A stretch of DNA of 64,000 nucleotides from Takakia lepidozioides. Taxonomy: Eukaryota; Streptophyta; Takakiopsida; Takakiales; Takakiaceae. The stretch spans positions 76,238,907 through 76,302,906 of the forward strand of contig CM060733.1 of the NCBI GenBank assembly GCA_030704615.1, given 5' to 3'. This document shows, in pieces, positions 11,133-20,659 of the stretch. Below the pieces are notes generated by a model. That model was not told where the DNA came from. It searched no databases and saw nothing but the letters and a program-made list of their open reading frames with translations. Numbering within the stretch: position 1 is the first letter of the stretch; each line of letters opens with the position of its first letter. The position numbers and the translations under genes were made by a program.

Positions 11133-11569
11133 GAGTCACCTCGCACGGATGTGTGCAACACAAGATCATTTCCGACACAACCCTTTATACCGAATGACCC
11201 CATGGCGACGATGACGGCAAAATGCAAAGCACAAGGCAGGCAGTACGACACACGTGGATGCATATGTGAAGCACAACATTTATGGCGAATCTGCAAGAAC
11301 TGCTCCAAATTGAACTAGCATTAGATTTCTACGGCACTTCTGAATTTGAAACCATGCAAGAAGGCCGCCATATATTGGCAGGCGGCGAAGTATATCTGAC
11401 ATATATCACAAGTACATGCAACGGATGTACATATTTTCTAGCACTTTATTTCTTTAATAATACAAAGACGCCGAAATGGATGAATTCCGTTCGCACACAA
11501 TAACAACACCCGCATCCAAATACGGTTGACAATGTCCAATTTTGATTTTGGTTACATGCAATAGCAACC
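11133..11569. other. No gene seen
   Basis: Between the copy A LTR and the first gene 1-like coding block. I see no conserved coding frame, RNA gene or repeat. It may be 5' flank or intron of gene 1. Confidence 0.5.
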
Positions 11570-12046
11570 CTTGTTGCAAACGTCAAACTGGAGAGCTCTA
11601 GAGGCATCGTGGGGAGCCCTTGTTTCCAGCGGAGGAGGAAGAAAAGGAAGTCATTATACTTCACGAGCTCTAGAAACAGGAATAGAGCCAGATATAGAAT
11701 GAGGATGGAAAGAGTGGCCGAAGAGGAAAAGGCGGAAGAAGAGGGCAAAGAGCAAAGTTTGGCGATGGAAGAGCAGGAATCCGGAGAAGAACAGTAGCCT
11801 GCCATAGTTCCAAGAACAGATGAGGAGGACACTGCATCTGAGGGAGAGGCAGACGCCGAAGATGATGTTGACGCTGGCCTCACGAAGAACCTAATAGTGG
11901 AAGAGAGGATGGGGGAGATGCTCCAGAACATGCGAGGCGTGGAGAGCAGTCCGAAGCGCAAAGGGTCCGCGGCGATTGGGGAGTCTTCTGGAGCAGCCAA
12001 AAAAAAGGTTCAATCTTTGAAACCCACCTTTGTGCTTCATTGCTGA
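11570..12046 (+). pseudogene. Gene 1, putative N-terminal exon
   Basis: An open frame interrupted by a single TAG (11795-11797) runs to TGA at 12044. It encodes a basic block (QRRRKKRKSLYFTSSRNRN), an acidic block (VAEEEKAEEEGKEQS) and a Lys/Ser-rich tail (SSPKRKGSAAIGESSGAAKK). The basic block resembles gene 2's N-terminus RRKLRKLYFGRRPMPKGRK, with KSLYF/RKLYF aligned, and the acid/base pattern that follows is shared. I therefore place it as gene 1's first coding block, upstream of the hairpin satellite. No start codon is certain. Likely a disordered nuclear N-terminus. Confidence 0.5.
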
Positions 12047-12132
12047 TGTGAACCCAAGTTGAGATTCTATTTCGATATGAACATAGTCTACACACGGCAT
12101 CTCTGCCAGGTTGCATCAACCGCGAACAAGAA

Positions 12133-14320
12133 GCTCAAACAGTGTGCGTTGACGCACACTGTTTGAGCCTTCCATTTTGCTGGCTTGTTGATGTGCGAAA
12201 CGGCCAAATTGGGGAACTACGGCAAGTTCAATCCACCAGGAATTGGAAGCTGAAACAGTGTGCGTTGACGCACAGTATTTGAGCCCCGCATTTTACTTGG
12301 TTGATGGTGTGAAAAACGGCCAGATAGGCCCACTATGCCCGGTTCAATTCTCTATTATTTGGCAGCTCAAACAGTGTGCGTTGGCGCACACTGTTTGAGC
12401 ACACCTTGTCACTGTTTTTTCCCTGTGAAATTCGGCAATACAGGGCATGTCTTTGAGGTTCAATGAACACTTACCTGGCAACTCAAACAGTGTGCGTTGG
12501 CGCACACTGTTTGAGCACACCTTGTCACTGTTTTTTCCCTGTGAAATTCGGCAATACAGGGCATGTCTCTGAGGATCAATCATCACTTACCTGGCAGCTC
12601 AAACAGTGTGCGTTGGCGCACACTGTTTGAGCTACCCTTATCATTGCCTTTTTCATTTGAAAATCGGCCACATAGGGCATGTCTCTGAGGATCGATGAAC
12701 ACTTATGTGGCAGCTCAAACAGTGTGCGTTGGCGCAAACTGTTTGAGCCCACCTTGTCACTGTTTTTTCCCTGTGAAATTCGGCAATACAGGGCATGTCT
12801 CTGAGGTTCAATGAATACTTACCTGGCAGCTCAAACAGTGTGCGTCAACGCACACTGTTTGAGCTCTTCTTGTCATTGCCTTTGTCATCTGAAAATCGGC
12901 CACATAGGGTTTGTATTTAAGGATCAATCATCACTTACCTGGCAGCTCAAACAGTGTGCGTTGGCGCACACTGTTTGAGCACACCTTGTCACTGTTTTTC
13001 CCGTGTGAAATTCAGCAATACATGGCATGTCTCTGAGGTTCAATGAACACTTACGTGGCAGCTCAAACAATGTGCGTTGGCGCACACTGTTTGAGCACAC
13101 CTTGTCACTGTTTTTTCCCTGTGAAATTCGGCAATACAGGGCATGTCTCTGAGGATCAATCATCACTTACCTGGCAGCTCAAACAGTGTGCGTTGGCGCA
13201 CACTGTTTGAGCTACCCTTATCATTGCCTTTTTCATTTGAAAATCGGCCACATAGGGCATGTCTCTGAGGATCGATGAACACGTATGTGGCAGCTCAAAC
13301 AGTGTGCGTTGGCGCACACTGTTTGAGCCCACCTTGTCACAATTTTTCCCTATGAAATTTGGCAATACAGGGCATGTCTCTGAGGTTCAATGAACACCTA
13401 CTTGGGAGCTCAAACTGTGTGCGTTGGCGCACACTGTTTGAGCACACCTTGTCACTGTTTTTTCTTTGTGAAATTTGGCAATACAGGGCATGTCTCTGAG
13501 GTTCAATGAACACTTACCTGGCAGCTCAAACAGTGTGCGTTGGCGCACACTGTTTGAGCTCACCTTGTCATTGCCTTTGTCATCTGAAAATCGGCCACAT
13601 AGGGTTTGTATTTGAGGATCAATCATCACTTACCTGGCAGCTCAAACAGTGTGCGTTGGCGCACACTGTTTGAGCACACCTTGTCACTGTTTTTCCCCTT
13701 TGAAATTCGGCAATACAGGGCATGTCTCTGAGGTTCAATGAACACTTACCTGGCAGCTCAAACAGTGTGCGTTGGCACACACTGTTTGAGCACACCTTGT
13801 CACTGTTTTTTCCCTGTGAAATTCGGCAATATAGGGCATGTCTTTGAGGTTCAATGAACACTTACCTGGCAGCTCAAATAGTGTGCGTCAATGCACACTG
13901 TTTGAGCTCACCTTGTCATTGTCTTTGTCATCTGAAAATCGGCCACATAGGTTTGTATTTGAGGATCAATCATCACTTACTTGGCAGCTCAAACAGTGTG
14001 CGTTGGCGCACACTGTTTGAGCACACCTTGTCACTATTTTTCCCCTGTGAAATTCGGCAATACAGGACATGTCTGTGATGTTCAATGAACACTTACCTGG
14101 CAGCTCAAACAGTGTGCGTCAACGCACACTGTTTGAGCTCACCTTGTCATTTCCTTTGTCATCTGAAAATCGGCCACATAGGGTTTGTATTTGAGGATCA
14201 ATCATCACTTACCTGGCATGTCTTTGACGTTCAATGAACACTTACGTGGCATGTCCTTGAGGTTCACTGAACACTTACTTTGCAGCTCAAACAGTGTGAG
14301 TCAACGCACACTGTTTGAGC
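12133..14320. repeat. Hairpin satellite, 19 units of about 116 bp
   Basis: Each unit carries GCTCAAACAGTGTGCG, a 4-base loop (TTGG, TTGA or TCAA) and the exact reverse complement of the first arm: a 16-bp perfect stem. Stems begin near 12133, 12249, 12364, 12480 and so on to 14285. Between stems is a conserved spacer of about 80 bp (CACCTTGTCACTGTTTTTTC...GGTTCAATGAACACTTACCTGGCA). The arms are far better conserved than the spacer; in several units the spacer diverges while the stem stays intact. The 80-residue frames visible here are translations of the satellite. Confidence 0.93.
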
Positions 14321-14396
14321 TCACCCTTTCTTCCACACATGGCCTGTCTGCCATGCTCAAACACCATCGTCTCATGCCTCACGCTTATATCAATTT

Positions 14397-15007
14397 GAAT
14401 GGACAACCCTGCAGGAGAAGATGCAAAGTGTGGCGGAGGAGATCCCTTTGGGGCTGGGGTAGGAGATCATTGTTGATGTTGACGATGAGTTCTATGAAAG
14501 CAAAGCCGCTGAGATGCTGGGGGGTCAGAAGGTAAACTCTCAGCTTGTGGTGCAAAGTATGCTTGCCCCGGGTGGGAGGTTGAAGATTCCCCTGTGTAGG
14601 ATGGTTTCCATGCCCGTCGTTCGACCACCCCTCAAGGACATTCTCAAGCTAGAGGCCGAGTTTGTTCATGGGTATTTGGATGGATCCGCAGTGTTTTACA
14701 TTTGTACAAAGGATTCCACATGCAATGAGCTCCTTGTGGATGAGTCTATCGTGGACTCCTGGGATCCTATTTGGAGACAGGTGAACGAATCCTTCAAACT
14801 TCTTCTCTCCATGAAACCTTCCACCCAGGCATTCTCGGGGAAGATGTTTCACGTTTGGGATGGGAACCACCGGTTGCTTGCATGGATGGCTGTTATTGGG
14901 AGGCTGCACTCACAGGAGGAAGCGTGGCATTACTCTGTTCGATTGATGGTGCTGGATTGTGAGGGGAACATGATGGGTCTTCTGACGGCAATGAATGATG
15001 TGAACAG
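14397..15007 (+). pseudogene. Gene 1 ParB/Srx-like domain exon
   Basis: An open frame from about 14463 ends at a splice donor (AACAG|GTTGG, 15007/15008). It contains KIPLCRMVSMPVVRPPLKDI, then helices, then GKMFHVWDGNHRLLAWM. The DGNHRLLA segment resembles the DGxHRxxA signature of ParB/sulfiredoxin-fold domains, and PLCRMVSMPVVRP occupies the place of ParB's first motif. The paralogue at 44036-44535 shows the same blocks (RIPLCRMVSLPIVR; GKMFFVWDGNHRLLAW). Upstream the frame is interrupted by TAG at 14460, although open codons (EWTTLQEKMQSVAEEI) continue before it. ParB assignment is by motif only; ParB-fold proteins bind DNA sites, hydrolyse CTP or act as nucleases. Confidence 0.55.
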
Positions 15008-15088
15008 GTTGGTTTCTCATTCTACATGTTCCACTTGTAGTTCCGTGGTTCTTTGATTAAAGTCCTTGAATTTCATTCTGACTTTCAG

Positions 15089-16190
15089 ATATCATTCTAC
15101 AGAGGAACGGAGACATCGCATGTCAAAACGAGTTTGGTTCACACACTGTATAGGATACAAAGGATCGGGCAGATGCCCTTGACCAACTTCAAGACCATCC
15201 TTTCAGTAGAGACGTACAAGAAGTGCGAAAGCTCCAAGACATCGGAAACGTGGTACTCGTTGACACGTGAGGCTTTCATGGAGTACATGTACACGGTGAG
15301 ATACATCTTCCTTCATCTGCCCTTTCCATATTCCTGCTTCCACATGTTTGTTTCTGTTTGTTTCCCTTGCCCTTGGGTTGATGCAACTCTCGTGCATTCC
15401 CTTGCAGCAAGACATTGCAGATGCAGGGGAGCGTGGCAAACTGGAATACTACAGATCAACCCCTGAGGAGAGAAGGACAGCAAAGGGGGTTGAGAGTCAC
15501 ATCCAAAAAGAGATGACCGCTACAAGAAGGACTATAATGAGTGCTTTTGTGAAGCAGTTGAGAATTGCCGACCCATCATTCGGATCGCAGTTTCTCCTGG
15601 AGATAAAAAACCATTATAACAAGCCAGGCAAGCCAGAGATGGCCCAGGAGAAGTTACACAGGTTGTCTACCGCCGTTGTGTCTTCAGAACAGAAGGTGAA
15701 GTGGCTACAGATATGGAACTCCGATCCCACTGTTAGGGATACCCACATGTTCCCCAGGCCGGAGAAAGAGAAGAAGACCCAACATGTCATTCCTGTCAGT
15801 GACAATGTGCTGGACACATGGCTTCACAAGGCCACTTACTGGAGCCAGGTGTGATGTCCTTTCCTGTGTCACTTTCTTTTCTCTTTTCCTGTCCTTCTCT
15901 TTCCATTTCCTCTCACATTCGCTGTGATTTTTTTGGGTTCATTCTTGCATTTGAATTGTTTTGCAGTTGGAAGAAAGGGCACGGTCGGTTCTGCATACTC
16001 AGCTGGCTGACTATGGCATCACTATGACAGCACCGAAGGTCTCCTTCGAAGCATACATGAGGAAATGGAGAGCCACAGTGTGGCACTCTTGTTTCTTTAG
16101 AGAGTTCAGCAAGGAGGGTGGCATCAGTCGAACACATGACCTTGACCAGGAAGAAAAAGGAGAGGAAACCTGGAAACGATGCCTTTACAG
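15089..16190 (+). pseudogene. Gene 1 middle exons (helical region)
   Basis: Three exons bounded by GT-AG introns: 15089-15295 (HTLYRIQRIGQM...FMEYMYT), 15408-15848 (KLRIADPSF-type helices ending HKATYWSQ) and 15967-16190 (ending WKRCLYR). Gene 2 has the same exon order and matching ends (VEVIYK, NRMTWWFQ, MRIVYR), which confirms the splice sites. No known domain recognised; mostly helical and charged. Joining exon 2 to exon 3 needs one extra base to keep the gene 2-like frame, so there is a frame break or assembly error at the first junction. Confidence 0.7.
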
Positions 16191-16372
16191 GTGCACACCC
16201 TTGGACGTTCAGGCTACTTAGTGTGCTGTGGTTGCAATGTACTATGACGCATACAGTTTAAGGGGGTCTTCCTGGTGTGATGGAAAAGCTGAGAGACAAT
16301 AATTGCATTGCATAATGAGGCTGTCTCTGTTCATGCAGGTACATAAAGTTTGTTCTCGTGGAAGAGAATTGC

Positions 16373-16462
16373 TTGGACAAACATCGAGATTTCCTTGGAC
16401 AAACATCGAGATTTCCTTGGACAAACGTCGAGATTTCCTTGGACAAACATCGAGATTTCGTG
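16373..16462 (+). repeat. 22-bp coding tandem repeat, 4 copies
   Basis: TTGGACAAACATCGAGATTTCC repeats four times with one internal change. Three extra copies add 66 bp, which keeps the reading frame while the unit itself is read in all three frames (LDKHRDF, GQTSRF, WTNVEIS). Gene 2 lacks the repeat. Confidence 0.9.
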
Positions 16463-16639
16463 GACCTCTGGCTTGTCCCTGCTGGCAATCAGACCATGTT
16501 TACTACTGGGATCTTGCATGACTGGGGCCCAGACCATCTTTCTTCTTGTGGTTGGTATTTGGATTGCCCTCCTTCTGAGACCCCAGCTCCTGAGGTGTCT
16601 TTGAGGAGAGAGAATGAGCGAATTGCAGCCACTGCCGCA

Positions 16640-16644
16640 GCAGC
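16640..16644. other. Left target-site duplication of element B (GCAGC)
   Basis: GCAGC precedes the left LTR and recurs directly after the right LTR (36143-36147). Five-base duplications are standard for Ty3/gypsy. Confidence 0.92.
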
Positions 16645-17602
16645 TGTTAGAGGACTGTCGGGGTCTTAGACACTTATACGGAATCTGTAGGGTACCCTTA
16701 ATTTTTGCACAGACTGAGACCAACAGGAGCCTCAGGGGTGACAGCAGCGCACTGTAGATGGGGGTTACACAGCCCGTCACAGTCGTCACAATCGTCACAG
16801 CCGACACAGCCGACACAACCCGTCACAGTCGTCACAGCAGACACAGCCGACACAGCCCGTCACAGTCGTCACAGCCGACACAGCCAGTCACAGCCCGACA
16901 CAGCCAAACACAGTCGCACAGCCAGTCACAGCCCGTTACAGTTTCACACAGCCAGTCACAGCTTGACACAGCTGTCACGATCATAGGGAACGAAGAGTAG
17001 GACAGGGAACGACTGTGGGGAACAACACCTGCGAAGGGAACATGTTAGTTCACAGACGACGGTTAGTGAGGGAAACGGTTAGAACCACGGATAGGAAGAT
17101 AAAGGGAGAAACGGGGAATTGAGGGATATCATTCGGAGGAGGACTTCTTGGTCATGGAGGAGAGGGGATCGGGCAGAGATGAAGAACGGAAGTGAAGATA
17201 GAGAGATGATGAGTAGATGCTTGATATATGTAAGGCTGTAATGATATTGTAGAGCAGATTAGAGACACAATGGCTTCAGCCTGATACTTGATAAATCATA
17301 ATCGGATACTTTTACGATACAATCACACTGTGTAGAGAGATCTGAGTGAAGCTGTGGAATGAATGGATGAGTTGATGGAATCCAATAGATTGATAAAGCA
17401 AACTGATACTTAATTATCAATGGTAAGATAGCTAACATGAATACCAAAAGGGAAACAAATAGGAAACACCCCCATGATACACTAGCTGTAGGTCATGACT
17501 GATTGTTCTGCGCGGGCTGAGTACTTAGAGATTTCCAACTCTTCTATCTTGGAGTTTCCGCCTTGAATAGCGAAGGGATGGGTGAGTAAAAGCCGCGCGA
17601 CA
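16645..17602 (+). repeat. Copy B 5' LTR (958 bp)
   Basis: Begins TGTTAGAGGACTGTCGGGG and ends AGCCGCGCGACA. It contains a CACAGCC minisatellite (16770-16975). An ATG at 17493 opens a frame towards the internal region; in this copy CCTTGA (near 17563) introduces a stop that the right LTR and copy A lack. Confidence 0.92.
16770..16975 (+). repeat. CACAGCC minisatellite in B 5' LTR
   Basis: Units such as CACAGCCCGTCACAGTCGTC and CACAGCCGACACAGCC in tandem. The same tract is in the right LTR (35320-35510) and a shorter one in copy C (56965-57095). Confidence 0.85.
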
Positions 17603-18190
17603 TTTGGCGACCATACTGGGGAACTGAGTCATGAACAACCATATGTGACAGGCATCTGGTGGGATCATGGTGGTTGGACCATTAAAGAATTTGAAGTGAA
17701 TCATATTCCCTGTGGAACGAAGGAAGAAAGATTGTCCAAACAATTCTTTCAAAGATTCTTGGAATTGCCAGACGGTTGTAAAGAAAATATTCTTAAGCGA
17801 GTGCATGATGCTGATCCGGAATGGGGTCTGGAGAAAGGAGTGATAAAGATTTATCAGGTAGCCTATAGAGGAAGAGCACGTTGGTTACCAACATTGGTTT
17901 ATGTGATAGCATTGCTATCCATTAAGCGAGTAGAGTTTGAAGGCTGGGAAGAAAGAAAGGTGAATGTTTATACTCATATGCATGAAGAGCTTGTACTGGT
18001 AAAGAATTGGATTCCAAAGGATATTTTGTGGATCAAACTCACACCAAGAACAGCTTTTCAGACTTGTTTGCCATATGGTTATATGGTAACGGAGACTTCA
18101 AGTATAACCAAGGGTGCATTGAAGCTTGAAAGAAACCCAGGCATATACGAGAGATATTACAGAAGAGAGTTTTGGTTATTGCCACATTAA
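17582..18190 (+). CDS. Copy B ORF1, upstream of gag
   Basis: A frame open across the LTR/internal junction and ending REFWLLPH just before gag. The listed 5' end is a GTG; no in-frame ATG exists between the LTR end and residue ~130. In copy A's LTR, B's right LTR and copy C's LTR an ATG (MTDCSARAEYLEISNSSI in A and B) opens this same frame inside the LTR, so ORF1 probably initiates there and this LTR copy has a stop mutation. Trp-rich, about 200 residues, no fold recognised. Ogre elements also have an ORF1 of unknown role. Confidence 0.7.
   Translation: MSKSRATFGDHTGELSHEQPYVTGIWWDHGGWTIKEFEVNHIPCGTKEERLSKQFFQRFLELPDGCKENILKRVHDADPEWGLEKGVIKIYQVAYRGRARWLPTLVYVIALLSIKRVEFEGWEERKVNVYTHMHEELVLVKNWIPKDILWIKLTPRTAFQTCLPYGYMVTETSSITKGALKLERNPGIYERYYRREFWLLPH
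17605..17622 (+). other. Copy B primer binding site
   Basis: TGGCGACCATACTGGGGA starts two bases after the 5' LTR. It resembles the complement of a tRNA-Arg 3' end as used by Ogre/Tat elements; the exact tRNA cannot be proved here. Confidence 0.72.
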
Positions 18191-18211
18191 AAGAAATGAA
18201 AGACATGGGAC

Positions 18212-19029
18212 ATGAGTGATGAAAGAGAAGCTAGACGACAGAGATATTCAGCAAAAAGAGAAAGCTATCTGAAAGATAATTATCCATATCTTTGGGAGAG
18301 AGGAATAGACATAGGGGAATCATCTGGACCTCTCACACCATTAAGATCAAAGAGTACATCACCTATACCGGAAGAACTAGAGTTGGATGCCACTCCTTCT
18401 GTTTCTTTGCAAGAAAGATTAAGGGAATTGGTACAGGAAGAAGATCAATCACGAGGTGAAAGATCTGAGGTACATCCTTGGATAAAAGACTTGACAGAAA
18501 TCTTTGATAAGAGTTGGCATGGAACACCAAAAGCAGGAACTCCAGTTTCTGAAGCAGAAGGTGAAGAAGGAGAAGAGGATGTGGCAGAGCCAACGGAGAG
18601 TTCAGACTCTCCAACACCATTACAGTTGAGTTACATGAGTGAAGAAGAAACCCAAGGACAGAACTTGGAGGATGAAAACAGAGAGAAGAAATTGGAAGAG
18701 GAAGAATATGAAGAAGTAGACCCAACAGCTGAGGTTGAGACTACAACCAGGACATCCCAACCCGTTGGACCTGGATCAAGTGGAGCACTTGGATCACAGG
18801 CCAACGAAGGTGTCGGCTCAGGGGGATCAGGCGGGCTGCCTGGATCTGGCTCTGGGGGGACAGGGAGTGTGGGAAGTAGTGCAACTGAAGCTGGGAATAC
18901 TGTGAATATCGTGGGGCCAGTAGCAGGGAGTGCTCAAGGGCCACCACTTGGTGGAAGATCCACCACAAAAACAACAGGTCCAGAAGGACCAACACCAGCA
19001 AGGGTGCCAGCACCTGTCTGTGGGCAGAA
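18212..19029 (+). CDS. Copy B gag, N-terminal part (interrupted by D)
   Basis: Starts MSDEREARRQRYSAKRESYL, 21 bp after the ORF1 stop. Acidic, then Gly/Ser-rich (around 18770-18890). The frame runs into the CAGAA target of element D and continues after D at 26006. Copy A carries the uninterrupted equivalent. The rest of gag holds the capsid-like region and zinc knuckles. Confidence 0.8.
19025..19029. other. Left target-site duplication of element D (CAGAA)
   Basis: CAGAA precedes the left LTR of D and recurs at 26001-26005. Copy A has one copy at the matching site (8648-8652, minus strand). Confidence 0.95.
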
Positions 19030-19753
19030 TGTCGCACACCTCAGTTCGGTAAACTCCCCTTCAAGTCATAGTTACTCGCTTTGATGCGCGCGCCTGACTC
19101 CCAACCTGGCCGCCGGGCCAACTTGGAGTTTCGGCTGCTCACCGGGACATAACGGTCCCCTTCCGCTTCCCTCTAAACCCTCCACCTATTTGGGACTAGG
19201 AGAATTCCCTTTGGTAGATGGCAGTCCGGAACAGCTCCCCACTCTTTGGTCGCTTTCCGGCTCGCTCGCTTACTCACTAGTTTTTGGTCACCAATGGGCT
19301 TGCACCGTTCTCGGGGTTACTACTCCCTATATATACTTCTGTAGCTGTCCGCGGGGGTTTCATAACCAGCCATGCCATTTTATGGCGAACCACCACGAAA
19401 ACCCTCGACTCCCGGTGGTGAGTCGCGGTGAGTCTTGGCCCACTCACCGCGGCCCCAATGGACCGTGATGAGTCCCAAGACTCCCCACGACTCCCACCTC
19501 GAGGTCTCCACCCCATGGTGAGTCCTATGCCACCCCCACTAAGTCCCACTAAGCTACCACCACCCCTTGTGGAGCCACCTCCACCGCAACCCGGTGTGCG
19601 GGGCTCCACCTAGTGAGCGCCTCCGCCTCCTTGAGTGCCTTGGGCACTCAAGGGTGCTTCAGCCCCCCATACCTATCGCTGCCGCTGCCCCCACCACAGG
19701 GGCAGCCCCTCATGTGTCCCGACCCCCTGCCCTCAAGGCAAAGGGCCGCGACA
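19030..19753 (-). repeat. Element D 3' LTR (724 bp)
   Basis: TGTCGCACACC...GGCCGCGACA on the plus strand, identical by eye to the right LTR except T at 19295. GC-rich, with a TATATATA at 19328-19335. Confidence 0.95.
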
Positions 19754-20659
19754 CACACCCCTACCAACAGGGAGTCGATGTCCTCATCGACTTGTCCATT
19801 TTGTAGAAACGAACATCCAAGTTGTGGCGTCCCACATCAAGGAGTTTGTTTCCGTACCATGGCGTCCCATGGCAAAGAACCAAACCCCACACTTGACTCC
19901 ACTCTCCACTAGCTAGTTCGGCCGACTTCCTCCAAGTCCCGGCCAAGGGTGGAGCCTCTCCAGCTCCTCCCAGTGCACCCTTCTTGGCCTACTTCAAGGC
20001 CAAGGAACGATCCTCCCCGAGGATCGAATCGCCTTACTGCAACAACATTGCTTGCGATCGCTCATGATGCCGCTTTTGGCATCACCTTGAGCAAGGGTTC
20101 ACCTGGAACCCTCTTTGACTAGGAAGATAACCTTGAACCAACCGTGCGCCCCAATCACTACAATTGGGTCCGCCTTGGAATGCTGGTCTGAGGTACGGGA
20201 ACACGCCGAAGCCGCACTACGACTTCGTCCCGAGGCTACACGATTATAGTACGTGAACGGAAGCACGTAGCTTCCGCGTTAGCCCGCACTACAAGGCAAC
20301 CCCCTCGGTAGCGCAGTTATAGTACGCGCACGCGCCAGGTGCGCACTAGCACTTGAACTCCCAAATAAGGCGCAAGTTTCCTTGCCTCTTGGATGGGAGT
20401 CACCCGATTTCGGCACTGCGCAAACACACGATTAACCCAATTTACCTCTCCCACTTTTGTAAGCTAGCATGCATTCTACACACCAGCCAACCACACCATG
20501 CATCACCATTCCAAACACAATAGGACGCACAATATTTGGAACCCATTTCCTTTATCACAAATTTTTGTACAATACAAGTTTTTGCAATCGGATTCCTGAG
20601 CTAGCTAAACCGGGCTAAGCATGCATTTCCTCCCCCACGCTCCAAGGTTGATGTCCCCA
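19754..20659 (-). other. Element D 3' untranslated region with PPT
   Basis: About 900 bp between the pol stop and the 3' LTR. No coding frame supported. Directly next to the LTR the minus strand reads GGTAGGGGTG, a short purine-rich tract that is the likely PPT (19754-19763). Confidence 0.6.

Larger units (their letters stand above)
16339..16644 (+). pseudogene. Gene 1 exon interrupted by retrotransposon B (left part)
   Basis: Starts after the acceptor TTCATGCAG (16338). It encodes YIKFVLVEEN (gene 2: YMKYVLLQTG), a 22-bp tandem repeat region, then DLWLVPAGNQTMF and CGWYLDC (gene 2: CPWYLDM), and runs in frame to ATAAAA at the insertion point. The frame resumes at 36143 after the duplicated GCAGC, so removing B and one copy of the target gives an uninterrupted exon ending at a donor at 36559/36560. 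Confidence 0.75.

Noticed and set aside
10711-11178. 155-residue Ser/His/Thr-rich frame
   Set aside because: Product of the LTR minisatellite.
12344-14078. Repeated 80-residue frames (MMIDPQRHALYCR type)
   Set aside because: They are translations of the 116-bp satellite and recur with the same period; no independent coding evidence.
12133-14320. CRISPR array (regular repeats with spacers)
   Set aside because: The spacers are themselves conserved copies, the repeats are long perfect hairpins, and the surrounding genes are plant and retrotransposon genes. This is a satellite.
16645-17602. Helitron or DNA-transposon origin for the 16.6-36.1 kb insertion
   Set aside because: LTRs with TG...CA ends, PBS, PPT and 5-bp duplication identify an LTR retrotransposon.
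18363-19039. Minus-strand frames opposite gag (120 and 98 residues)
   Set aside because: Shadows of the plus-strand gag, which has homologues in copy A and continues after element D.
19190-19912. Plus-strand frames in the D LTR, repeated at 25437-26095
   Set aside because: They lie inside non-coding LTR sequence and are identical only because the LTRs are.
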